From assembly GCA_023660015.1 (NCBI GenBank), contig JAGXOG010000009.1:1-33912 (forward strand): DNA of 33,912 bases, in the 5' to 3' direction. Positions within the stretch are counted from its first letter, which is position 1. Every line of letters begins with the position of its first letter. The notes beneath the pieces were generated by a model, which ran no database searches, was not told where the DNA came from, and was given only the letters and a program-made list of their open reading frames with translations. The DNA comes from Elusimicrobia bacterium LH_S2 (GTDB lineage Bacteria; CG03; SLGR01; JAGXOG01). Both the position numbers and the translations under genes were made by a program. Below, one piece after another: positions 9,503-16,954 of the stretch.

Positions 9503-10774
9503 TTACTGTTGCATTATTTCTTCTGTTTTTTCGGCTGCTTTCTGAAGCGCTTTTCCAGGCGTCTGCTTCCTGTACAAAGCCTCTTCTATGGCTTCACCTA
9601 TGCGTCTGGACATCCTTGAATATCCTGGCACGGGAGGTCGTGCTTTGCCGAAATCCATGGAATCTATAAAAGTCCGCACAAAGGGATTATCTCCAAGAAA
9701 CTGCTTATATCTTTCAGAGGTGGCAGCTTTTTTATTTACAGGCAGATAACCTGTATTTATTGCCCAGTCCACCTGGAAATCCTTAGACATTACATATACT
9801 GCAAACCGCCATGCAGCCTTTTCTTTTTCAGAAGTGGTTTTAAAAAGGTAGAGGTTTTCCCCCCCAATATTAGTCGCATCTCTGTCTCCGGCAGGAAGAG
9901 CAAAAGAACCGTATTTAATATAATCTTGGTCTTTAAGTATAGGGTAGTTCCAGGGTCCGTTGACCATCATGGATACCTGTTCGGACAGGAAAGGGTCAAG
10001 TTTATATCCGGCATTGCGCGCAGAGAAAGACGCACATTTATATTTATATCTTAAATCCAGCCAGTAATTTAATGCTTCTACTCCGGGCTGTTTTTGAAAC
10101 ATAGGCCGGGTGCGGTCATCGTTAAGCAGGCTACCACCGGCCTGCCACAGGAATGTTTCCCAGGTCCAGACTGTCCACTCTTCGGTTCCCAGAGGGATGA
10201 GAAACCCGTACTGTTCGGGTGCCCCGTCGTTATTAATGTCAACTGTCAGTTTCTGAGCAGCCTGCCTGAACTCATCCCATGTTTCTGGAGCTTCATTTAT
10301 CCCTGCTTCTTTAAAATGATTCTTATTATAATATACGGCAAGGCAGTTTGTCTCGAAAGGCACTGTATATATTTTACCCTGATACTGTCCGCTTTCAAGA
10401 AGACCCTCGTATATATTATTTTTATCAAATTCAGGGCCTCTATCAAAAAAATCTTCAGCTGCAAGAAGCTTGCCGCTCTGCGCTATTTTTCCCGTATATA
10501 CAGGAGCAAACCAGAGTATTTCCGGATATTCTCCTGAGGAGATGGCAGTCATTATCTTAGGCATTGCCTTATCCTGCGCACCAATATTCTGCAGTTCTAT
10601 TCTTATATCCGGATTTTTCTTTTCAAATTCCGCAACTTTCTGTTTAAGAAGTTTGTTATTTTCAGGACTCTCTATTCCGTGCCAAAATTTCAGCACAACT
10701 TTATCACTGTCACCGGTTCCGCAGGCACAAATAAAAATTAACAAAATAAGAATATATTTCATTGGTAGTTGCAT
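9503..10774 (-). CDS. Extracellular solute-binding lipoprotein (CUT1 family)
   Basis: MQLPMKYILILLIFICACG lipobox-like signal, VVLKFWHGIESPENNKLL. Start trimmed from the listed 10807 to the ATG at 10774, which is preceded by aaggagacgat (Shine-Dalgarno). Confidence 0.93.
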   Translation of the reverse strand: MQLPMKYILILLIFICACGTGDSDKVVLKFWHGIESPENNKLLKQKVAEFEKKNPDIRIELQNIGAQDKAMPKIMTAISSGEYPEILWFAPVYTGKIAQSGKLLAAEDFFDRGPEFDKNNIYEGLLESGQYQGKIYTVPFETNCLAVYYNKNHFKEAGINEAPETWDEFRQAAQKLTVDINNDGAPEQYGFLIPLGTEEWTVWTWETFLWQAGGSLLNDDRTRPMFQKQPGVEALNYWLDLRYKYKCASFSARNAGYKLDPFLSEQVSMMVNGPWNYPILKDQDYIKYGSFALPAGDRDATNIGGENLYLFKTTSEKEKAAWRFAVYVMSKDFQVDWAINTGYLPVNKKAATSERYKQFLGDNPFVRTFIDSMDFGKARPPVPGYSRMSRRIGEAIEEALYRKQTPGKALQKAAEKTEEIMQQ

Positions 10775-11013
10775 ATCGTCTCCTTTACTTAATTTCGTGC
10801 CTGTCACAAAACTATTTTCTCGTCAATCGTTTTCCTTAATTTCACTTAGAATTTATCTCTTTTATCCTATTTTTAGTTTCGTGACAACCATACTTTTTTC
10901 TAAAATCTATCTTCTTAAAAATTCTACCTCCACCTTCTAAAATATTATATTTCCTAAGTTGAACGATTCTTAGTTGAAAAAAAATACATCCAGAAAGTAT
11001 AATATTAGAGGTA

Positions 11014-11036
11014 AAAAAGACCTTAAAGGTCTTTTT
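11014..11036. terminator. Bidirectional intrinsic terminator-like hairpin
   Basis: AAAAAGACCTT-A-AAGGTCTTTTT: perfect 11-bp inverted repeat with A- and T-tracts. Confidence 0.55.
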
Positions 11037-11183
11037 CAATATTAACTCAGAAGATACTGATAAAATGATACGAAATTATGGCGAAAAATGCAAAACCAAC
11101 TCTCTTCTAATCTAAAAATTGCCCTGAAATGTAGGGAGCCCTAATTTTCCTGCATTTCAATGAAAACCCACTCAATACTATTT

Positions 11184-11456
11184 TTATGCCGCTGACAATA
11201 TTTTGTCAAACATTTTTATTCTTCCCTTCTGCACAGTCCTTACCATTTCATTGTCAATATGGTGTATATCTGTCTTATCCAGTTTCTCAAACGTTACCTC
11301 TTTGTTGAGATATTTTTCCGCATCAGGGAGATTTTTCAGCTTTTTATACAACATCATATAGGTGTTATACGGATATTTTTTTACTTTACCTTTTTTGTTT
11401 ATTGTTTCGTGCACAAATCCGCACGGCCGGTGAGATAAAACATGAGAGAGGTTCAA
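11184..11456 (-). pseudogene. C-terminal fragment of a transposase
   Basis: RPCGFVHETINKKGKVKKYPYNTYMMLYKKLKNLPDAEKYLNKEVTFEKLDKTDIHHIDNEMVRTVQKGRIKMFDKIL resembles the C-terminus of DDE-type transposases. No ATG; the ORF opens only from a TTG inside a palindrome. Confidence 0.5.
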
Positions 11457-11470
11457 CCTCTCTCATGTTT
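11438..11470. repeat. Perfect 33-bp palindrome (16-bp arms, 1-nt centre)
   Basis: aaacatgagagaggtt-c-aacctctctcatgttt. Terminator-like or a recombination/insertion scar. Confidence 0.85.
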
Positions 11471-11626
11471 CTTTTCAAATATCCGGGTTTTTATTTCAGG
11501 AAATCTTGCGTTGGGTAAGACTTCATATACCAGTAAGGAATAATTATAATTCGGAGAAAATACTTTTTCACCGGACTCTAATTAGACAAACAGATAAGCA
11601 GAAAAGTTTCAGCACTCTATTTTGGA

Positions 11627-12103
11627 TTAGTCAATTCTTCTGAGGCTAATTACCGAACCCGGTTTTTTCTTTAAGATATCTTCTCCAGTTATATATTTAT
11701 CATGGCGTTTAATAAGGAGCCAGTTTTTATTTTTGCCCGGCATATCCGTCTTTACCAGGACAAATCTGCCTTTAAGTTTTTTGCCATAAAGAATAAACTC
11801 TATTTTTCCGGATTTATAACTTTCTTCCGGAGTTTGCGGACTTTCATTATCCTTATATATCTCATAATTTCCTTTATCCCATATTATAACTTCGCCCGCC
11901 CCGTAGCTGCCTTTTGGGATATCACCTTCAAAAAAACGGTAGCTTAAATTATGGTCATCAGTCTCGATTGCCAACCGTTTTATGTCGGAATCCATAGATG
12001 GGCCTTTGGGTATAACCCAACTTTTTAAAACGCCGGCGATTTCCAGGCGAAAATCATAATGAAGTGCAGTTGCTTTATGTTTTTGAACGACGAATACCGG
12101 CAT
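11627..12103 (-). CDS. Stand-alone LigD-type 3'-phosphoesterase domain protein
   Basis: FVVQKHKATALHYDFRLEIAGVLKSWVIPKGPSMD...FFEGDIPKGSYGAGEVIIWDKG matches the LigD PE domain core; 158 aa with no ligase or polymerase domain. Confidence 0.9.
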   Translation of the reverse strand: MPVFVVQKHKATALHYDFRLEIAGVLKSWVIPKGPSMDSDIKRLAIETDDHNLSYRFFEGDIPKGSYGAGEVIIWDKGNYEIYKDNESPQTPEESYKSGKIEFILYGKKLKGRFVLVKTDMPGKNKNWLLIKRHDKYITGEDILKKKPGSVISLRRID

Positions 12104-12443
12104 TTGCTCGAGCTAACGCATAAATATATCCAATGAGCCCTCCTATCCAATCAATAGAAATATCGTAGACACTCATATTCCTGCCCAGCACAAAGCTCTG
12201 GTGAAACTCATCTGATAGAGCATAGATAAAAATTATAAGCAGCATCCATATCCTGTTTTTCGTATTATTAACTTTAAAGTTAGGAATAATAAGCAGATAG
12301 AAAACAAGGTATTCCGTTATGTGGGCAGCTTTTCTTAAGTAGATATCCCATATCCCGAAAGGAGACTTTAAGGAAGGTATTGAAGAAAGATAAAATATTA
12401 TCCCTGCCCATATTACCGGGGGAATAATCTTTTTTATTTTCAC
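12075..12443 (-). CDS. VanZ-like membrane protein
   Basis: 122 aa, WAGIIFYLSSIPS, KAAHITEYLVFYLL, ALSDEFHQSFVLGRNMSVYDISIDWIGGLIG: VanZ family pattern. Confidence 0.88.
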   Translation of the reverse strand: MKIKKIIPPVIWAGIIFYLSSIPSLKSPFGIWDIYLRKAAHITEYLVFYLLIIPNFKVNNTKNRIWMLLIIFIYALSDEFHQSFVLGRNMSVYDISIDWIGGLIGYIYALARANAGIRRSKT

Positions 12444-12862
12444 TTTACCATCCAGACGCCTGCTATGATAAGCACCGTTCCTATTAATTTGGAAGCAGTT
12501 AAATTTTCCCCCAGTATTATAATTCCTAAAAGAGCGGCGATTAAAGGATAAGTGGCTGCTATGGGGACCGCTTTTGAAGCAGGGGAAGCTTTAAGCGCAT
12601 AAAAATAAGTCAGCATCCCCAGAAGACCGGCCATGATGCCGGATAGGGAAAAGAGAACTTTGCTCTTTAGGGGAAGTTCGACGACTTCCCTCCACCGGCC
12701 GGAAAAAAGGTGAAATAAAATAAGAATAAAAGTTATCGCCAAACTTCTTACCGTAACTCCTATCAAAGGTTGGGAACCCGTGAGGGCGTATTTTTCAATT
12801 ATCGGAGTAGAGCCCCATAATATTGCCGTCAAAAGCAGCAGTGACAATACCTTTAAAGTCAT
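12440..12862 (-). CDS. EamA/DMT-type small transporter
   Basis: 140 aa, hydrophobic, AILWGSTPIIEKYAL, AVPIAATYPLIAALLGIIILGE, LIIAGVWMV. Confidence 0.85.
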   Translation of the reverse strand: MTLKVLSLLLLTAILWGSTPIIEKYALTGSQPLIGVTVRSLAITFILILFHLFSGRWREVVELPLKSKVLFSLSGIMAGLLGMLTYFYALKASPASKAVPIAATYPLIAALLGIIILGENLTASKLIGTVLIIAGVWMVK

Positions 12863-13040
12863 AAGTTTTTAAAAATTCCCGGGTATCTCTTTGATCTTAA
12901 CCAATTGCCTCTATATCTCTTTATTATAAGTCACGTTATTAAAATAAATTTTAAAGTTGTGCCAATGGTCTTATTATTATATACGAAAAGAAGCATCCTG
13001 ATTTAATATTTATATGCCGTAACGCTAAAAAAGCAATAGA

Positions 13041-13409
13041 CTAAAATCCGATGTTTTTATCCATTTTTTCGGACGGCGAAATCTTACCGAATTTTTTCTC
13101 ATATTTTTTAATATTGTCGTTTAACGCCAACTGGAGTCTTTTGGCGTGACCGGGGGACATTAAAATTCTGGAGACTATTTTTGCCTGAGGACTATTTGGC
13201 GGCATAAATATATAATCAACTACAAATTCTTCCGGAGTATGGCTTAGCGAGCATATATTTGAATATTTACCCATTGCCGTATCTTCATCCATCTTAATCT
13301 CTACTTTTTTCTGTTTATTTTCTTTTTTAGACACTTTCTTTACCTCCTTAACACCTTTACCCCAGTCAACATATGTATGTTTGCCTTTTCTAAATTTTTT
13401 CGGGTTCAT
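13041..13409 (-). CDS. DUF3467 domain protein
   Basis: GKYSNICSLSHTPEEFVVDYIFMPPNSPQAKIVSRILMSPGHAKRLQLALNDNIKKYEKKFG is the DUF3467 core. Confidence 0.85.
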   Translation of the reverse strand: MNPKKFRKGKHTYVDWGKGVKEVKKVSKKENKQKKVEIKMDEDTAMGKYSNICSLSHTPEEFVVDYIFMPPNSPQAKIVSRILMSPGHAKRLQLALNDNIKKYEKKFGKISPSEKMDKNIGF

Positions 13410-13414
13410 AGGGA

Positions 13415-13864
13415 TTAATCTTCAAATATAAAAAGCCGGCTTATGCGGGCATTTTCTTTGATAGAAATTTTTTCCGACATTACTATAAGATTGTTAGTTA
13501 TTTCGCCGCTTTTATCATATATCCTTGCCGCTTGGCCCGCCGCCGAATCTATCAATCGCTGGTGGGGAGTAATAATTGCTTTCTGTCCGGGAGCAATTGT
13601 AAGTCTTTCGTTGTATTTTAGGATATAATACCCCTGTTCCAGCTCCCACCATCCGTAATCGTCGTCTTTCTCTTTAAGCTCGGGTTTTAGTATATCCCGC
13701 GGCGCCTCTTTGTATTCGCTGTCCCCGAAATCAAGTTTTGCCCCTCCTTTTAATTTATATATCTTTTTTACAGTCAAATCTATGCAGTTTTTGTGAACCT
13801 GTTTTTTTGCATAAATTAAATCCGAGAGAAAATTTTGAACTTCTCTATTGCTTAAAAAACCCAT
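13415..13864 (-). CDS. dUTPase / dCTP-deaminase-fold protein, possibly non-catalytic
   Basis: 149 aa. Overall pattern IDLTVKKIYKL...GYYILKYNERLTIAPGQKAIITPHQRLIDSAA...ISIKENARISRLFIFE resembles the dCTP deaminase core, but I see no ARSSLAR-like or DPGF-like active-site motifs. Confidence 0.6.
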   Translation of the reverse strand: MGFLSNREVQNFLSDLIYAKKQVHKNCIDLTVKKIYKLKGGAKLDFGDSEYKEAPRDILKPELKEKDDDYGWWELEQGYYILKYNERLTIAPGQKAIITPHQRLIDSAAGQAARIYDKSGEITNNLIVMSEKISIKENARISRLFIFED

Positions 13865-13870
13865 AATTAA

Positions 13871-15118
13871 TCATTCCTCCTTTTTACTTCCCAATATTTC
13901 ATAAGCTAACTTCTTGCCCACTTCCACCCCCGGCTGGTTAAAGGGGTCGATACCAAACATATACCCGGTTATAGCGCAGGCCATCTCCAGCTGATAGAGA
14001 AGCTCGCCGGCATTATACGCATCTATTTCAGGTATCTCAAAATTCATATTCGGCCGCCCGGCTTCAGTTAGAGCCCTCATAGTTCCTTCCAATTCGGCAT
14101 TAAATAAATCTCTCATTGTTTTGCCTCCCAGAAAATGGCTGTCATAATTAAGTTTAATATCCGCAGATGTACCCTTGGTGCTTAAAAAAGTATATACCTT
14201 GTCTTTCGGGCCTTCCATATAAAGCTGCAGCTGGGAGTGCTGATCGGTAGTCCCGGCCGCTTTTACCGGGGTAGGGCCGACTTTTTCATTTTTCCCCAGC
14301 GATTCGGCCCAAAGCTGCCTGAACCAGTCAGCGGTGCTCTCCAGTTTCTTTGAATAAGGCATGAATACGGATATATTTTTGCCTTTCTTATAAAAATAAT
14401 ACTGAAGCGCCGCATAAGTTATCGGCACGTGTTCGTTCTCTTCGGCGTCGGCAGCGCCCTCTAAAAGGGACTCAATATCTACGCCGACAGCCGCTGCCGG
14501 AAAAAGCCCCACCTCGGAAAGCACAGAATACCGTCCCCCCACATCTTCGGGGACAGGATAAGTCTTTATTTCATTGGAGGAGGCAAATTCCCTTAAAAAA
14601 CCTTTCTGCCCGGTAGTAAAGACAAGGTGGTCTTTCCAGTTTTTAGTTTCTTTTTTAAGTTTTTCAAGAAAAAAGAAAAAATTAGAGAGGGTTTCGGCAG
14701 TTGAGCCGGATTTGGTTATCACATTAAATACCGTATCTTTTAGATCAATTATTTCGCTAAGCTCTAATGTCCAGACCGGGTCGGCATTGTCAAGCAGATA
14801 GATATTAGGAAAACTACCGCTTCGGTCCTGGTTATAATAAGTGTGAGAGAGCATATTTTTAAGGGTTATATTACCCAGCGCCGAGCCGCCTATTCCCACC
14901 ACAATCAGGTTCTTAAACTTTCTATACTTTTTAACGTCCTCTTTAATTTTGCGCGCATTATCAAACTTCAGGGGAAGTTTCATAAAACCCGGAGGGTTTT
15001 TCTTAATCTTTTCTAACTCACCCGAGGCATGCTTTTTTAATGAGAAAAATTTTTCTTCCGATATGCCTTCCGAACCTATCTCTTCTGCCAGGCAGTTTCT
15101 GTAATCTAATTCAATCAT
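13871..15118 (-). CDS. pgi: Glucose-6-phosphate isomerase
   Basis: 415 aa; VVGIGGSALGNITLKNML, VITKSGSTAETLSNF, DVGGRYSVLSEVGLFPAAAVG, TTDQHSQLQLYMEGPKDK. Confidence 0.95.
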   Translation of the reverse strand: MIELDYRNCLAEEIGSEGISEEKFFSLKKHASGELEKIKKNPPGFMKLPLKFDNARKIKEDVKKYRKFKNLIVVGIGGSALGNITLKNMLSHTYYNQDRSGSFPNIYLLDNADPVWTLELSEIIDLKDTVFNVITKSGSTAETLSNFFFFLEKLKKETKNWKDHLVFTTGQKGFLREFASSNEIKTYPVPEDVGGRYSVLSEVGLFPAAAVGVDIESLLEGAADAEENEHVPITYAALQYYFYKKGKNISVFMPYSKKLESTADWFRQLWAESLGKNEKVGPTPVKAAGTTDQHSQLQLYMEGPKDKVYTFLSTKGTSADIKLNYDSHFLGGKTMRDLFNAELEGTMRALTEAGRPNMNFEIPEIDAYNAGELLYQLEMACAITGYMFGIDPFNQPGVEVGKKLAYEILGSKKEE

Positions 15119-15459
15119 CCTACCAGCGCCACTATTTCAACGAAATAAGTTACAGTGCCCTCCACCAGGTGACCACTCAGGGCCGCTCCGCCTTCCAGTC
15201 CCCCGGTTATATGAATATGAGCTTTTCCTTCATCTATAATTCCGTTTCCGGTAAGTTCAATTTTATTATTAAACTCCTTTTCAAAATGTTCCGGCGGCAC
15301 CTCATTGGAATCTTGGTATATAGTGACAATCTTAAAATTTTTAAGCGCTCCCACTACGGTCATTATCGTACCGGACTTAATCCCTTCAGCGGATAGATCT
15401 TTTTCAAATTCTCTGATTAACGACTGCCCTTCTTCATACCTGAATTTTATCTGTTTCAT
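15115..15459 (-). CDS. PPC/DUF296 domain protein
   Basis: 114 aa; SGTIMTVVGALKNFKIVTI, GKAHIHITGGLEGGAALSGHLVEG; overlaps both neighbours by 4 nt. Confidence 0.85.
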   Translation of the reverse strand: MKQIKFRYEEGQSLIREFEKDLSAEGIKSGTIMTVVGALKNFKIVTIYQDSNEVPPEHFEKEFNNKIELTGNGIIDEGKAHIHITGGLEGGAALSGHLVEGTVTYFVEIVALVG

Positions 15460-16331
15460 CTTATATCTTTTCCCTTTATTGTTTCCTTTACTGTTTCTTT
15501 AAGTAAAATCCTCTCCAATAAAACTCCTACCATCCGAGAACAATATTCTGCCGTGGAACGAAAATCATCTATGGGAGATGCTTCGGTCTTTATGGTTTCT
15601 TTTGCTTCCTGAATTATTTCCGGAAGCAGTGGTTCTCCTTTTAAAAGTTTTTCGGTTCTTTGAGCATTAATAGTTTTAGGGCCAACTGCTCCCATAAATA
15701 TAGAGATATTGCCTATAAGATCATCTTTCATTGTCCACCAAGCAGCAACCGATACTTTAGAAATAGCCAGCGCCTGCCGGGAACCGAGTTTTAAAAACCC
15801 CGAACTGCTTCCCGGATAAATCGGTATCTCCACCGAAAAAATTATCTCTCCTTCATTTAAAACATTATCGCCAGGGGCAACAATAAACTCGGAAACCGGA
15901 ATCTCTCTTATTCTGCCGGCTGTCTTTGTTTTAACAATAGCATCAAGCACGCATAAAGCAGGGATTGTATCCCCGGCCGGGCTGGAATTAGCAAGATTAC
16001 CGCCGACAGTGGCCCGATTTCTTATAAGCGGCGAACCCATATCCTTTGCCGCGTCTTTTAAGGCAACAGCATGCTCATTTATAATATCCGATGAGGCAAT
16101 CTCGGCCATTGTAGTCAGGGCCCCTATCCTTATATAATCATCATCTCGTTTTATTTTTTTTAACTCCTCCAGGGCACTTATATCAACCCAGATTCGGTCT
16201 TCAAGAAGTCCGTCTTTTTTAAGCGCCATAATATCGGTTCCGCCGGCAAGATAATATGCTTTGCGCCCGCGGACTTTCCGGCTTATGTCATCTATGGATT
16301 CGGGTATAATATAATCCATGTCGAGTTTCAT
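15456..16331 (-). CDS. Xanthine dehydrogenase/CO-dehydrogenase family FAD-binding (medium) subunit
   Basis: MKLDMDYIIPES..., YYLAGGTDIMALKKDG, RNRATVGGNLANSSPAGDTIPAL. Start set to the ATG at 16331 because the listed upstream extension is frame read-through of a tandem repeat. TAATG overlap with the upstream gene. Confidence 0.92.
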   Translation of the reverse strand: MKLDMDYIIPESIDDISRKVRGRKAYYLAGGTDIMALKKDGLLEDRIWVDISALEELKKIKRDDDYIRIGALTTMAEIASSDIINEHAVALKDAAKDMGSPLIRNRATVGGNLANSSPAGDTIPALCVLDAIVKTKTAGRIREIPVSEFIVAPGDNVLNEGEIIFSVEIPIYPGSSSGFLKLGSRQALAISKVSVAAWWTMKDDLIGNISIFMGAVGPKTINAQRTEKLLKGEPLLPEIIQEAKETIKTEASPIDDFRSTAEYCSRMVGVLLERILLKETVKETIKGKDIR

Positions 16332-16951
16332 TATAAATTTCCCCCGGGCAAATGTTCCTCGGATAAATGTTCCCCTGACAAGTTTTCTTCGGGCAAATGT
16401 TCCTTGGACAAATCTTCCCCTGACAAGTTTTCTTCGGGCAAATGTTCCTCGGGCAAATCTTCCCATGACAAGTTTTCTTCGGGCAAATTTCTTTCGGCAT
16501 ATTTTGCGGCAAGCTCTATTGCATCTATTATTTTAGTATATCCGGTGCACCTGCAAATATTGCCGGATATCGCCTGGCGTATCTCGTCCCGGTCAGGGCT
16601 TGAATTTACTTTAAGCAGAGCATAGGCCGACATTATAAATCCCGGAGTACAAAATCCGCACTGAATAGCCCCGGATTCTTTAAAGACCTGCTGCAAATCA
16701 GCCACATACCCCCCGGATTCTAAACCCTCTAAAGTAGTCACATTCCGGCCTCTCACCTGACCGGCTGCGACCATGCAGGAAGTTACCGGAACTCCGTCTA
16801 ATAAGATAGTGCAGGTACCGCACTCACCGCGACCGCATCCTTCTTTTACGCTTTTTACATCGAAATCCTCACGTAGAACCCTTAAGAGCGGTTTATCTCC
16901 CGGAACATCAGTATTTACTTTAATATTATTTAATATAAATGAAATATTCAT
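16331..16951 (-). CDS. Xanthine dehydrogenase/CO-dehydrogenase family [2Fe-2S] (small) subunit with repeat-encoded C-terminal tail
   Basis: CGRGECGTCTILLDG and CGFCTPGFIMSAYALL...ISGNICRCTGYTKIIDAI motifs, then a tail NLPEENLSWEDLPEEHLPEENLSGEDLSKEHLPEENLSGEHLSEEHLPGGNL. Confidence 0.93.
   Translation of the reverse strand: MNISFILNNIKVNTDVPGDKPLLRVLREDFDVKSVKEGCGRGECGTCTILLDGVPVTSCMVAAGQVRGRNVTTLEGLESGGYVADLQQVFKESGAIQCGFCTPGFIMSAYALLKVNSSPDRDEIRQAISGNICRCTGYTKIIDAIELAAKYAERNLPEENLSWEDLPEEHLPEENLSGEDLSKEHLPEENLSGEHLSEEHLPGGNL
16340..16489. repeat. 15-nt tandem repeat (about 10 monomers) organised in 45-nt higher-order units
   Basis: On +: TTCTTCGGGCAAATG / TTCCTTGGACAAATC / TTCCCCTGACAAGTT (16385-16429) is followed by a copy with 3 differences out of 45 (16430-16474) and preceded by a more diverged copy (16340-16384). 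Confidence 0.95.
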
Positions 16952-16954
16952 AAC

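Noticed and set aside
10470-10940. 156-aa plus-strand ORF and neighbouring 10094-10537 ORF
   Set aside because: Antisense to the solute-binding protein and its leader; no family-like pattern.
10842-11039. 65-aa minus-strand ORF
   Set aside because: AT-rich leader sequence overlapping a hairpin; no convincing protein features.
16332-16466. Listed N-terminal extension of the FAD subunit (MGRFARGTFARRKLV...)
   Set aside because: Arises from reading the tandem repeat in the wrong frame; the TAATG-coupled ATG at 16331 fits the family start.
16340-16489. CRISPR array
   Set aside because: Monomers are contiguous 15-mers with no unique spacers, and they are in frame within a coding region.
16288-16536. 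74-aa minus ORF (ICPKKTCQGK repeats) and 72-aa plus ORF (RANVPRINVPLTSFL repeats)
   Set aside because: By-products of a stop-free 15-nt repeat read in alternative frames; considered as pentapeptide proteins but not supported as separate genes.
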